The notes under the pieces: model-generated
The model's input: only the letters and a program-made list of their open reading frames with translations
What the model was told of the DNA's origin: nothing
Databases searched by the model: none
Part shown: piece by piece, positions 27,999 to 36,672 of the stretch
Numbering within the stretch: the stretch's first letter is position 1
Layout of the letters: every line of letters begins with the position of its first letter
Position numbers and translations under genes: made by a program
From: an uncultured Clostridium sp.
GTDB lineage: Bacteria > Bacillota > Clostridia > Clostridiales > Clostridiaceae
Reading direction: 5' to 3'
Length of the DNA stretch: 64,000 nt
Assembly: GCA_900547475.1 (NCBI GenBank)
Contig: URGW01000001.1
Location: 124,001-188,000 of the forward strand

Positions 27999-29990
27999 AT
28001 GAAACGAATTAACTTATTAGATGAACATACTTCTAATAAAATAGCTGCAGGGGAAGTTGTAGAGCGACCTTCCTCTGTAGTTAAAGAACTTGTAGAAAAC
28101 TCTATAGATGCTGCTTCTAAGAATATAACTATTGAAATAGAAGAGGGTGGAATATCACTTATAAGAGTTATTGATGATGGAGTTGGAGTTCATAATTTAG
28201 ATATAGAAAAAGCGTTCTTACCACATGCTACATCTAAAATCAAAACTGTTGAAGATATATATTCTATAAACACCTTAGGATTTAGAGGAGAGGCTTTACC
28301 TTCTATAGCTTCTGTATCTAAGCTGCTATTTAGAAGTAAACCTTCTGAATGTGATTTTGGTAAGGAAATAATTTTAGAAGCTGGAGAAAAATTATCATTA
28401 ACTGATATAGGAATGAATAACGGATCTGTAATGGAAGTTAAAGAGTTATTTTTCAATGTTCCTGCTAGAAGAAAATTTTTAAAATCTACTTCAAGAGAAG
28501 GTAGTTTAATAAATGATATTATTTTAAGAATAGCTTTATCTAACCCTGATATATCTTTTAAACTATTTAATAATGGTAAAAAAACATTACATACATACGG
28601 AGATGGCAAATTAAATAATGTTATACGAACTATTTATGGTAAAAATATCTCTGATAATGTATTACCATTTGACTACGAAGATGAAACGTTAAAAGTTCAT
28701 GGTTATATAGGTAAAGAAACAATTGCTAGAGGTTCTAGAAACAACGAAAGTATATTTGTTAATAATAGATATATAAAAAATAAAACAATTGTAGCTGCTG
28801 TGGAAAATGCATTTAAATCATTCTCAACAGTTAATAAATTCCCTTTCTTTGTACTTTTTATAGATTTATCACCAGACTCAATAGATGTTAACATACATCC
28901 TACAAAAGCAGAAATAAAGTTCAAAGACGAAAGAGTTATTTACAAAAGAGTATTTGATGCAGTTCATACTGCTTTAAAAGAAGATATATTTAATTCCTTT
29001 GCAGTAGAAGATAAGTTTGTAAATGAAGAAATTGTTGAAGAGATTAAATTAGATTTAGATACTGCATCTAAAAGTAACAATATAGATGAACCAATTACTT
29101 CTAATAAAGTCGAACCTTCTATAAAAGATATATATAATAATGTCACTATACAGGATATTGCTAAAGAAGAGGACTTATATAATAAATTGAAGGAATTAAA
29201 TAAAAATAAAGCTATTAATTCTTATAATAATAATTATGAAACATTAAATAATACAACTGTAAATGAAAATATAAATAATAGTGATTATTATACTAAAAAT
29301 GATTTTGCTTCTTCACAAGCGAATGTATCTAATGTAGAACAAACTAATAAATTCAATTCGTCTACAACTTCTATAGAAATAACAACAGAAAAAGAAGTAA
29401 ATAAAGCCAAATTCCCGGATTTACGAGTTATTGGGCAATTTAGTAAAACTTATATATTAGCTGAATATTTAGATACACTTTATATAATAGATCAACATGC
29501 TGCTCATGAAAAAATATTATATGAAAAATATTTAAAAGATATAGAAAGCAATGAAATTATAGTACAACAATTACTAATACCTTGCATAATAGATTTATCT
29601 TTAGATGACTATGAATGTTATAAAGAAAACATAGAGGTATTTACTAATTCAGGGTTTGTTATAGAAGAATTTGGTGGTAATACAATTGCATTAAAAGAAG
29701 TTCCTTACTTCTTAGGAAAACTAGATAGCAAAAACTTCTTATTAAGCATAATTGATAACTTAAAAAACTTAGGTAGTGGTAAAACAGTAGAAGTTAAACT
29801 AAATAAAATTGCTACTATGGCATGTAAGGCTGCAGTTAAGGCAAATGATTATTTAACACAAATAGAAATGGAGAAACTTATTTCTGATTTAAGATATATA
29901 GATAATCCCTTTAACTGTCCACATGGAAGGCCTATAATAATCAAATTTACAGAATATGAACTGGATAAAAAGTTTAGAAGGATAGTATAG
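27999..29990 (+). CDS. mutL: DNA mismatch repair protein MutL
   Basis: A 663-residue MutL. The N-terminal GHKL ATPase has NSIDA, DDGVGV and GFRGEALPSIASV motifs, and the C-terminal dimerisation domain carries the metal-endonuclease motif DQHAAHEKILYE, so this is a nicking-type MutL as expected without MutH. An Asn-rich, low-complexity linker (about residues 360-470) joins the two. Ribosome binding site AGGAGGTG; the gene starts 10 nt after mutS and ends 13 nt before miaA. Confidence 0.97.
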   Translation: MKRINLLDEHTSNKIAAGEVVERPSSVVKELVENSIDAASKNITIEIEEGGISLIRVIDDGVGVHNLDIEKAFLPHATSKIKTVEDIYSINTLGFRGEALPSIASVSKLLFRSKPSECDFGKEIILEAGEKLSLTDIGMNNGSVMEVKELFFNVPARRKFLKSTSREGSLINDIILRIALSNPDISFKLFNNGKKTLHTYGDGKLNNVIRTIYGKNISDNVLPFDYEDETLKVHGYIGKETIARGSRNNESIFVNNRYIKNKTIVAAVENAFKSFSTVNKFPFFVLFIDLSPDSIDVNIHPTKAEIKFKDERVIYKRVFDAVHTALKEDIFNSFAVEDKFVNEEIVEEIKLDLDTASKSNNIDEPITSNKVEPSIKDIYNNVTIQDIAKEEDLYNKLKELNKNKAINSYNNNYETLNNTTVNENINNSDYYTKNDFASSQANVSNVEQTNKFNSSTTSIEITTEKEVNKAKFPDLRVIGQFSKTYILAEYLDTLYIIDQHAAHEKILYEKYLKDIESNEIIVQQLLIPCIIDLSLDDYECYKENIEVFTNSGFVIEEFGGNTIALKEVPYFLGKLDSKNFLLSIIDNLKNLGSGKTVEVKLNKIATMACKAAVKANDYLTQIEMEKLISDLRYIDNPFNCPHGRPIIIKFTEYELDKKFRRIV

Positions 29991-30003
29991 AAAGGGTTAT
30001 AAT

Positions 30004-30930
30004 ATGAAAAATAAAATATTAGTTTTAGCTGGTCCAACAGCAGTAGGGAAAACAGCTTTATCTATAGAATTAGCTAAGAAATTAAATGGAGAAATAGTAT
30101 CAACAGACTCTATGCAAATATATAAATATATGGATATAGGTTCAGCAAAAATAACTCCTTCTGAAATGGATGGTATAAAACATCATATGCTAGATGTAAC
30201 AACTCCAGATAAACCATTTTCAGTTGTAGATTTTAAAACTTTAGCAGAACCAATAATTGATGATTTATTAAAAGAAAATAAACTTCCTATTTTAACTGGA
30301 GGTACAGGACTTTATATAAATTCATTAACTTGCAATATGAATTTCACTGATGCCCCAAGTGATGAAGAATATAGAAAAGAATTAGAAGAACTTGCAATAG
30401 CTAAAGGTGATAATTATATTCACGGAATGTTAAAAGATATTGATACTATAAGCTATAACTCAATTCATCCTAATAATAGGAAGCGAGTAATAAGAGCATT
30501 AGAAGTATATAAAGTAACTAATAAGCCATTTAGTTCATTTAATGCTGGTGAAGACTTCTATAAAAGCAAATATGACGTTCATTACTATGTTTTAGATATG
30601 AATAGAGAAAAACTTTATGAGAGAATAAATAAAAGAGTAGACATAATGTTTGAAAATGGACTTTTAGAAGAATGTATTAAATTAAAGGAAAATGGGTATA
30701 ATTCATCTATGCAGGCAATGCAAGGAATAGGATATAAAGAGGTTCTTTTATATCTTGAAAATTCTATAGCATTAAAAGAGGCTATAGAAATGATTAAACA
30801 AGGTTCTAGAAACTATGCTAAACGTCAATTAACTTGGTTTAGAAAGGATCCAAGAGCTAAATTCTTAAATAAAGATCTATTATCTGATGATGAAATACTT
30901 CAAATAATAATAGATGATTTAAACAGTTAA
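30004..30930 (+). CDS. miaA: tRNA dimethylallyltransferase
   Basis: A 308-residue enzyme attaching dimethylallyl to A37 of tRNAs that read UNN codons. It has P-loop GPTAVGKTALS at residues 9-19, the DSMQIYKYMDIGSAK block and GGTGLYINSL. Its product is the MiaB substrate, and its DMAPP donor connects to ispH and idi in this window. It lies in the mutS-mutL-miaA-hfq order common in Firmicutes; ribosome binding site AAAGGG. Confidence 0.97.
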   Translation: MKNKILVLAGPTAVGKTALSIELAKKLNGEIVSTDSMQIYKYMDIGSAKITPSEMDGIKHHMLDVTTPDKPFSVVDFKTLAEPIIDDLLKENKLPILTGGTGLYINSLTCNMNFTDAPSDEEYRKELEELAIAKGDNYIHGMLKDIDTISYNSIHPNNRKRVIRALEVYKVTNKPFSSFNAGEDFYKSKYDVHYYVLDMNREKLYERINKRVDIMFENGLLEECIKLKENGYNSSMQAMQGIGYKEVLLYLENSIALKEAIEMIKQGSRNYAKRQLTWFRKDPRAKFLNKDLLSDDEILQIIIDDLNS

Positions 30931-30980
30931 TAAGTTTATAATTATATAAAAATAAATATTTAGCCATGGAGGTGGTTATT

Positions 30981-31217
30981 ATGAATAAACAAAGCAATAA
31001 TATTCAAGATATTTTCTTAAATAACGCAAGAAAAAGCAAAACTTTAGTATCTATTCATTTAGTTAACGGATTCCAATTAAGAGGATTTGTTAAGGGATTC
31101 GATAACTTTACTATTATTTTAGATTGCGAAGGAAAGCAAATGCTAGTATATAAGCATTCAATTACAACAATAACCCCATCAAAACCTCTACCTTTTTTAG
31201 ATAATGAAAACCTATAG
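30981..31217 (+). CDS. hfq: RNA chaperone Hfq
   Basis: A 78-residue Sm-fold hexameric RNA chaperone with Sm1 FLNNARKSKTLVSIHLVNGFQLRGFVKGFD and Sm2 LVYKHSITTITPSK motifs (the YKH motif binds the uridine-rich 3' ends of sRNAs). ATG 30981 follows GGAGGTGG; ATG 30966 overlaps that site and is rejected. It is last in the mismatch-repair/miaA unit, closed by a terminator overlapping the stop codon. Confidence 0.96.
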   Translation: MNKQSNNIQDIFLNNARKSKTLVSIHLVNGFQLRGFVKGFDNFTIILDCEGKQMLVYKHSITTITPSKPLPFLDNENL

Positions 31218-31242
31218 GAACTGCTCATAGCAGTTCTTTTTC
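31217..31242 (+). terminator. Intrinsic terminator after hfq
   Basis: GAACTGCT pairs with AGCAGTTC across CAT and is followed by TTTTTC. The stem begins at the hfq stop codon. Confidence 0.87.
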
Positions 31243-31344
31243 TCTAATTATATTAAATTTATAACTTTTAAATATAAAAAACTTTATATTTAACATATTA
31301 TTATATATAATTATTATGAAATAATGTATAATGGAGGAACTTTA

Positions 31345-32622
31345 ATGTTAAGAGAAACAGAAAAGTTAATGATGGAATCTTACAACATAAAGCCACATGT
31401 ATTTGAATTATATAAAAAGGCTTTAAGTGATGTAGAAGAACAATTTAAAATTTATGATGAAATAAGAGAGTACAATCAACTAAAGATACTTAATGCATTT
31501 CAAGAAGAAAGAATAAGTGATATGCATTTTACTAATTCATCAGGCTATGGCTATGATGACATTGGTAGAGATACTTTAGATAAAGTATATGCAAGAATAT
31601 TTAATACTGAAAGTGCTTTAGTTAGACCACACTTTGTAAATGGTACTCATGCTATTGGTTGCGCATTAATGGGTAATTTAAAAACAGGAGATACTATGGT
31701 ATGTATTACTGGTGCTCCTTATGATACTTTACATAACATAATTGGTATAAGCGGAAAAGAAAATATAGGTTCATTAAAAGAGTATGGAGTTAACTATAAG
31801 CAAGTAGATTTAAAAAATGGAACTTTCGATGCTGAAAAAATTATAGAAGTTCTTAAAGAAGATTCTACAATTAAATTAGTACATATACAAAGAAGTACAG
31901 GATATGGATGGCGAAAATCATTCTTAGTTTCTGAAATAGGAGAAATCATTTCAAAAATAAAGGAAATCAGAAGTGATGTTTGCGTTTTTGTAGATAATTG
32001 TTATGGAGAGCTAATAGACAAAATTGAACCTACAGATGTTGGAGCAGATTTAGTTGCTGGATCACTTATAAAAAATTTAGGTGGTGGAATAGCACCAACT
32101 GGTGGATATATAGCTGGTAAGGCAAAATACGTAGAACAAGCAGCTTATAGACTAACAACTCCTGGAATAGGAGGGGAGTGTGGCTCTACATTTGGTGTCA
32201 TGAGACAACTTTATCAAGGATTATTCTTAGCACCTCATATAGTTATGGAAGCTCTTAAAGGTGCTGTATTTTGTTCTAGAATAATGGAAATTGCAGGATT
32301 TGAAGTTTTACCTAAATATAACGATAAAAGAAGCGATATAATTCAAGCTATTAAATTTAATGATAGAGATAACTTAATAAAATTCTGTAAGGGAATTCAA
32401 AAAGGATCTCCAATTGATTCTTATGTTGAGTGTGAACCATGGGCAATGCCTGGATATAATGACGAAGTCATAATGGCAGCTGGTGCATTTATTCAAGGTT
32501 CATCTATCGAATTATCTGCAGATGCTCCTATAAGAGAGCCTTATATAGCATATTTACAAGGTGGATTAACATTTGACCACGCTAAAATAGGTATATTAAT
32601 TTCACTAAATAACATAGTTTAA
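31345..32622 (+). CDS. Methionine gamma-lyase family / aluminium-resistance-type PLP enzyme
   Basis: A 425-residue fold-type I PLP-dependent protein of the YnbB family. The cofactor lysine is probably that in LVAGSLIKNLGGGIAPTGGY (about residue 240); GTHAIGCAL and VDNCYGEL provide other active-site parts. Annotated historically as aluminium resistance protein or methionine gamma-lyase-like, its reaction has not been firmly established to my knowledge. It follows hfq as ynbB follows it in Bacillus. ATG 31345 lies behind GGAGGAAC, which overlaps the alternative 31324 start region. Confidence 0.88.
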   Translation: MLRETEKLMMESYNIKPHVFELYKKALSDVEEQFKIYDEIREYNQLKILNAFQEERISDMHFTNSSGYGYDDIGRDTLDKVYARIFNTESALVRPHFVNGTHAIGCALMGNLKTGDTMVCITGAPYDTLHNIIGISGKENIGSLKEYGVNYKQVDLKNGTFDAEKIIEVLKEDSTIKLVHIQRSTGYGWRKSFLVSEIGEIISKIKEIRSDVCVFVDNCYGELIDKIEPTDVGADLVAGSLIKNLGGGIAPTGGYIAGKAKYVEQAAYRLTTPGIGGECGSTFGVMRQLYQGLFLAPHIVMEALKGAVFCSRIMEIAGFEVLPKYNDKRSDIIQAIKFNDRDNLIKFCKGIQKGSPIDSYVECEPWAMPGYNDEVIMAAGAFIQGSSIELSADAPIREPYIAYLQGGLTFDHAKIGILISLNNIV

Positions 32623-32626
32623 GCAT

Positions 32627-32663
32627 AAAAAGAGGCCATATAATTAAATATAGCCTCTTTTTT
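32627..32663 (+). terminator. Terminator between convergent genes
   Basis: AAAAAGAGGC pairs with GCCTCTTTTTT; the flanking A and T runs allow use in both directions, for the PLP enzyme (+) and the DUF3267 gene (-). Confidence 0.85.
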
Positions 32664-32676
32664 AAGCAGTATTTTA

Positions 32677-33585
32677 TTAATGTATAACAATATCTTCAAT
32701 ATGATCATTAAACTCTAATTCTACCTTATTGACATTAGAATCATATATTTTTATTTCTTCATTAATATCTATATTGACATCTTCTGTTTTTTCATTATTA
32801 TCAATATTAAGTTCTTCTGTATCATTTTTTTCAAAAATTTCTAACTTATTATTAATATTACTACTCAATTCTTTATTATTTTCCTCATTATCAAACTCAC
32901 TTTTTACAGCACTTTCTACAAAATTTTCTTTAATATTATCAGCTTTTATATTATTACTTTCTGATAAAATCTCATTCTCAATCAAATAATCATAATTATT
33001 AGGTATAATAAACAACCTCTTATATCCATTTTCATTAGTCTTAACAAAAAATTGTAAAATTATATTAAGCAAATCATCTGAAGATAGTATAGCATTAGCA
33101 AAGGAAAGAGAGTATAAGTATAAATCGAATTCTCCTAACCATTCAATTGCTATTAATGGTAGAATAGAAAATAATATAAATGGCATAATTAAATTAAAGT
33201 ATAATAGAGCAGGGTGTATTTCTTCATTTAACTCACTAGTAACAATTCTCTTTTTGTTAAAAAACACTAAACTATTATTGGTATTTTTAAAAGGTTTATT
33301 ATAAAACAATGTATGAATAAATTCATGTGGAATTTGAATTAAGTAGAAACTAAGAATATAAAATATTATAAAATTTACAATAATTATTTTAACATCCTGA
33401 ATATTGGTAGAGTAGCTAGCTAGCATATATCCAAAGCCATATCCATATAAAAGAATAAATAGTATTCTTATAAGAATTCGCCTATTTAAATACTTATCTC
33501 TGTTGTAATTTTCTATAGGACATATTATATTTTCACTATCATAATCTCCTTGCTTCTTAATAATCCTTCCTAGAGTTATTCTCAT
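32677..33585 (-). CDS. DUF3267 putative zinc metalloprotease, membrane protein
   Basis: A 302-residue protein with four hydrophobic helices in its first ~190 residues and a conserved HEFIH zinc motif in the second (IPHEFIHTLFY, about residue 86-96). A downstream NAILSSDDLLN segment may supply the third ligand, an Asp. This matches the DUF3267 putative zincin family. The last ~110 residues are a very acidic, Asn/Glu/Asp-rich low-complexity tail. No substrate is known. ATG 33585 is used because AGGTG is correctly spaced to it and not to GTG 33594. Confidence 0.75.
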   Translation of the reverse strand: MRITLGRIIKKQGDYDSENIICPIENYNRDKYLNRRILIRILFILLYGYGFGYMLASYSTNIQDVKIIIVNFIIFYILSFYLIQIPHEFIHTLFYNKPFKNTNNSLVFFNKKRIVTSELNEEIHPALLYFNLIMPFILFSILPLIAIEWLGEFDLYLYSLSFANAILSSDDLLNIILQFFVKTNENGYKRLFIIPNNYDYLIENEILSESNNIKADNIKENFVESAVKSEFDNEENNKELSSNINNKLEIFEKNDTEELNIDNNEKTEDVNIDINEEIKIYDSNVNKVELEFNDHIEDIVIH

Positions 33586-33609
33586 ATTAATCACACACCT
33601 TTGTATTTA

Positions 33610-33642
33610 AAATAAAAAGAGTCATACAATATTGTATGACTC
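33610..33642 (-). terminator. Intrinsic terminator of lexA
   Basis: A perfect 24-bp palindrome, GAGTCATACAAT followed by its complement ATTGTATGACTC (33619-33642), with a T run on the minus strand at 33610-33618. Confidence 0.87.
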
Positions 33643-33650
33643 CTTAAATA

Positions 33651-34253
33651 TTAATATGTCCTAAATAGTCCAACTAATTTACCTAAAATTTTGCAATCAT
33701 CAACTATAATAGCATCCATATTATCATTTTCTGGTTGTAATCTAATATGATTTTTTTCTTTATAAAATCTTTTTATAGTAGCTTCATTTTCTATTAAAGC
33801 AACAACTATCTCACCGTTATTTGCCGTTTTACATTCTTCTATTATAGCTAAATCTCCATCGAATATCCCCGCATTAATCATACTATCTCCACTTATATTA
33901 AGCATAAATAATTCTTTATTATGACTAACATAATTAAGTGGCATAGGGAATATATCTTCTACATTTTCATTTGCTAATATGGGTAAACCAGCAGTTACCT
34001 TTCCTATTATAGGAATGTTAACCATCTCTCTTTTCACTGAATTATCTATTATTTCTAACGCTCTTGGTTTAGTAGGATCTCTTTTTATTAAGCCCTTACT
34101 TTCTAAACGTTTAAGATGTCCATGAACTGATGATGTAGATTTTAATCCTACAGCTTCGCAAATCTCTCTTACTGAAGGAGGGTATCCTTTGTTATCGGTG
34201 TAAGTTTTTAAGAATTCATATATTTCATTTTGTTTTTCGCTTACTTCACGCAT
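33651..34253 (-). CDS. lexA: SOS-response repressor LexA
   Basis: A 200-residue LexA. The N-terminal winged helix (REVSEKQNEIYEFLK...GLKSTSSVHGHLKRLESKGLI) binds SOS boxes. The self-cleavage Ala-Gly bond is in KVTAGLPILA, the catalytic Ser in SGDSMINAGI and the Lys in IENEATIKRF. ATG 34253 lies 6 nt after GAGGTG; the GTG at 34262 is in that site. An SOS box overlapping its own -35 element (34307-34318) indicates autorepression. Confidence 0.96.
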   Translation of the reverse strand: MREVSEKQNEIYEFLKTYTDNKGYPPSVREICEAVGLKSTSSVHGHLKRLESKGLIKRDPTKPRALEIIDNSVKREMVNIPIIGKVTAGLPILANENVEDIFPMPLNYVSHNKELFMLNISGDSMINAGIFDGDLAIIEECKTANNGEIVVALIENEATIKRFYKEKNHIRLQPENDNMDAIIVDDCKILGKLVGLFRTY

Positions 34254-34279
34254 TTTCAACACCTCACTTATTTAAATCT

Positions 34280-34318
34280 ATTATAACATATACCAATTAC
34301 AATATCAAACTTACGTTC
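34280..34318 (-). promoter_or_regulatory. lexA promoter with overlapping SOS box
   Basis: On the minus strand, TTGATA (34303-34308) and TATAAT (34280-34285) are 17 bp apart. GAACGTAAGTTT (34307-34318) fits the Gram-positive GAAC-N4-GTTY LexA operator and abuts the -35, so LexA bound there would block polymerase. Confidence 0.82.
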
Positions 34319-34404
34319 TTTATAATAACAAATAATATTTATTATTGAAATATAATAAAATAACTGATAGAATAATAAGGTTAATAGAACTAGGTGGTGA
34401 TTTT

Positions 34405-34791
34405 ATGACTTATAAATATACTGAAGATGATTATTGTGATTTATTTTCTAAAAAAATCTGTGATAATTGTGGAAAATGTTTAGAAGAAGATGGTATTGAT
34501 ATTAGAGCCATTAATATTGATGATATAGCTAAGACAGTTGAAGAAAATTCATTTATTGAAGAAGAACTAAAAAATGCTTTAGATGCATTAAAAGAAGAAG
34601 AAAAACTTTCTAAGGAAGAGCTCACACTAGAAAATTATAACGATATTTTAGACAACTTAGATAATAACGAAGATTATGTTGATGCTTTTGATAATATTGT
34701 TTACTTCGATGAACTTGGAGTAGATAACAATACAGAATTAGAAGAATTAACAGAAGAAATTTATCCAGGCATAAGAAAAATGAAAAAATAG
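34405..34791 (+). CDS. Acidic hypothetical protein with N-terminal CxxCxxC motif
   Basis: A 128-residue acidic protein divergent from lexA. Near the N-terminus it has CDNCGKC (about residues 19-25), a likely zinc or iron-sulfur site; the rest is Asp/Glu/Asn-rich and helical. It is transcribed away from the lexA SOS box, which lies about 90 nt upstream, so SOS control is possible but unproven. ATG 34405 follows AGGTGGTGA; the upstream in-frame TTG at 34345 lacks a site. I do not recognise the family. Confidence 0.68.
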   Translation: MTYKYTEDDYCDLFSKKICDNCGKCLEEDGIDIRAINIDDIAKTVEENSFIEEELKNALDALKEEEKLSKEELTLENYNDILDNLDNNEDYVDAFDNIVYFDELGVDNNTELEELTEEIYPGIRKMKK

Positions 34792-34802
34792 AAAATATTA
34801 AT

Positions 34803-34843
34803 TTTAAAAGAAACTCTTGTTATTTTTGAGTTTCTTTTAATTT
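34803..34843 (+). terminator. Terminator after the CxxCxxC protein
   Basis: TTAAAAGAAACTC pairs with GAGTTTCTTTTAA; a T-rich sequence is inside the right arm. A-rich on the other side, so it can also act on leftward transcripts from the recombinase gene. Confidence 0.8.
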
Positions 34844-34894
34844 ATAAAATGTTTTTTATCTATTTAATATAAAAATGGACTTTTCACTAATACA

Positions 34895-34906
34895 GAACAT
34901 TTGTTC
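34895..34906. promoter_or_regulatory. Orphan perfect SOS box
   Basis: GAACATTTGTTC, identical to the recA operator at 46754-46765, sits one base beyond the stop codon of the recombinase gene and between two convergent genes. No obvious promoter for a downstream gene is attached to it. Confidence 0.7.
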
Positions 34907-34907
34907 T

Positions 34908-36005
34908 TTATCTATTTTTTATATTAGCCAAAGGATTTGAATTTGCTGCTTCTCTTAGAATTTCTTCATCTACATGAGTATAAATTTGCGTTGTAGATAT
35001 ATTTTCATGACCTAATATACTTTGCAAACTTCTAATATCAACATTCCCATGCTTATACATTAAGGTAGCTGCCGTATGTCTAAGTTTGTGCGGTGTATAC
35101 TTAGCATTTGTTAATCCAGCATTTTTAACATGTTTTTTCACTAATAATTCTACAGTTCTTTTGTTTATTGGAGTGTTTCTAGATGATAGAAATAAATATT
35201 TTTTATTTTCATCTGTAGCTTTAGAATCATTTCTTTTAGATAGATAATTATTTATAGCCGATATGCATGCATCATTTAAATAAACAGTACGTTCCTTATT
35301 CCCTTTTCCTATTATAGTTAAAGTATCTCCCTTTATCTTATCTATTTTTATCGAACATAATTCCGATAAACGCATTCCACAATTAAGAAATAATGTTAAT
35401 ATACAATAATCTCTTAAATAATTACATTTACTAGAATCTAAAGAGGAGAGTAGTGAAACACTTTCATCTAATGTAAGATATATTGGATGTCTTTTATTTA
35501 TTTTAGGAGATTCTAATTCTGTTGCAGGATTAGAATTTATTATTTTAGCTTTCCCTTGTAAATAATTAAAAAAAGATTTAAATGTAGCTACCTTTCTAGC
35601 TCTAGCATAATTTCCATTACCCCTTTGTTTTTCTACAAAAGATAAAAATGCATAAAGATCTGTTAAAACAATACTTCTTACAAAATCTTCTCCTAAATCA
35701 TTTATAGTTATATCTTCAAACTCTATATCATCTGGTATATAATAACCCTTATATACCTTTAAATATTTAAATAATAAACACAAATCTATTTTATAAGCTT
35801 CAATAGTGTTTTTTGATTTACCCTTAATAGTTTCTAAATAATTTAAAAAATCCATAATAACTTTAGGAAGTTTATTTATCTCTTGAACTTCAATACCAAA
35901 TCTATTTTTTATATTATTTATATATTTTTCATCATCTTTAATAATTGATGTTATATCAATTTTACTTTTAGTTTTTTTTACACTTGAATTATATATTTCA
36001 GTCAT
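34908..36005 (-). CDS. Xer-like tyrosine recombinase
   Basis: A 365-residue site-specific recombinase with a SAM-like core-binding domain (residues ~45-165) and a catalytic domain containing all five residues: R in CGMRLSELC, K in GKGNKERTV, HxxR in HKLRHTAA, H in ILGHENIST and the tyrosine nucleophile in TQIYTHV. A 40-residue N-terminal extension precedes the usual Xer start. Candidate roles are chromosome dimer resolution or element excision; its location next to lexA suggests a resident housekeeping enzyme. AAGGGGGAT precedes the ATG. Confidence 0.88.
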   Translation of the reverse strand: MTEIYNSSVKKTKSKIDITSIIKDDEKYINNIKNRFGIEVQEINKLPKVIMDFLNYLETIKGKSKNTIEAYKIDLCLLFKYLKVYKGYYIPDDIEFEDITINDLGEDFVRSIVLTDLYAFLSFVEKQRGNGNYARARKVATFKSFFNYLQGKAKIINSNPATELESPKINKRHPIYLTLDESVSLLSSLDSSKCNYLRDYCILTLFLNCGMRLSELCSIKIDKIKGDTLTIIGKGNKERTVYLNDACISAINNYLSKRNDSKATDENKKYLFLSSRNTPINKRTVELLVKKHVKNAGLTNAKYTPHKLRHTAATLMYKHGNVDIRSLQSILGHENISTTQIYTHVDEEILREAANSNPLANIKNR

Positions 36006-36042
36006 TTAAATCCCCCTTGTATGCTACTTTAGCATTAATTTC

Positions 36043-36071
36043 ATTATATCATAGTAATTTTATGCTAACAA
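36043..36071 (-). promoter_or_regulatory. Promoter of the Xer-like recombinase gene
   Basis: On the minus strand TTGTTA (36066-36071) and TATAAT (36043-36048) lie 17 bp apart. Between the -10 and the start codon the leader holds a small palindrome, ATGCTA-CTT-TAGCAT (36021-36035). Confidence 0.65.
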
Positions 36072-36072
36072 T

Positions 36073-36114
36073 AAAAATTATTTCGCTAAATGGTTATTTA
36101 GCGAAATAATTTTT
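36073..36114. terminator. 19-bp perfect inverted repeat upstream of the recombinase promoter
   Basis: Arms 36073-36091 and 36096-36114 are perfectly complementary around GGTT, with five T at each end on the appropriate strand, as in a bidirectional terminator. Its inner 28 bp (11-bp arms around TGGTTA) also have the geometry of a Xer/dif site, and the gene next to it is a tyrosine recombinase. Terminator is the conservative call. Confidence 0.7.
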
Positions 36115-36344
36115 AGAGTTTTTTTCTTTATTTTTTAGTGTTTTATATTTGTTTTTATGAGATTAGATTTTTACCTTTTTAATCTTACCTTTTTTATAGT
36201 TGGCTTCTTTAAATTTTTATCAATTCCAAACTTCGATTCTGTCAAATTTTAAATTTCAACTTTTTATCAATCCTACAATTTATACATTTTATAAAAATAT
36301 AAATTGTAATTTTTATTTCAACAGATCCATTTAATTTTATTAGA
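36115..36344. other. Non-coding AT-rich interval
   Basis: About 230 bases between the 36073 hairpin and the terminator of the small 36373 gene. I see no open reading frame with a ribosome binding site, tRNA or conserved RNA structure here. Confidence 0.5.
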
Positions 36345-36380
36345 AAAAATAAAACGCATATAAAAATACGTTTTATTTTT
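36345..36380 (-). terminator. Intrinsic terminator overlapping the end of the 62-aa gene
   Basis: AAAAATAAAACG pairs with CGTTTTATTTTT; the right arm includes the last codons of the gene at 36373, and the minus strand continues with T residues. Confidence 0.75.
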
Positions 36381-36561
36381 CGATTTCTACAATTTTAATA
36401 ACTAAATCAGCTTTCAATAATTCCGATTTAGAAAATCCTTTTCTAAAATATCGTATTTGTTTATACATTTCTCCATTCATTTCAAAATCAAGAACATCAA
36501 TACGATCTCCACTATATATTATTGGTTCTTTTTGCCCTTTAATAGTAATTTTAATTTTCAT
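36373..36561 (-). CDS. Small hypothetical protein (62 aa)
   Basis: A 62-residue basic protein (MKIKITIKGQKEPIIYSGDR...) predicted to be mainly beta strand, with no membrane segment. An AAAGGAGT ribosome binding site precedes the ATG, and terminators flank it on both sides, so it forms its own transcription unit. The family is not recognised. Confidence 0.6.
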   Translation of the reverse strand: MKIKITIKGQKEPIIYSGDRIDVLDFEMNGEMYKQIRYFRKGFSKSELLKADLVIKIVEIEK

Positions 36562-36616
36562 AGTTTACTCCTTTGTGTAATTATACTTTTAGTATACATC
36601 ATCATATTAAGTTTAT

Positions 36617-36663
36617 AAAGAAAAAAGGAAAAGTTTATACAAACTTTTCCTTTTTTCTTTATA
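36617..36663 (-). terminator. Intrinsic terminator of satP
   Basis: A 20-bp perfect stem (AAAGAAAAAAGGAAAAGTTT and its complement) around an ATAC loop, just downstream of the satP stop codon on the minus strand. Confidence 0.88.
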
Positions 36664-36672
36664 AATACATTT

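Noticed and set aside
32729..32989. Ser/Leu-rich open frame on the + strand
   Set aside because: It is the complement of the acidic Asn/Asp/Glu-rich tail of the DUF3267 protein and lacks a start signal.
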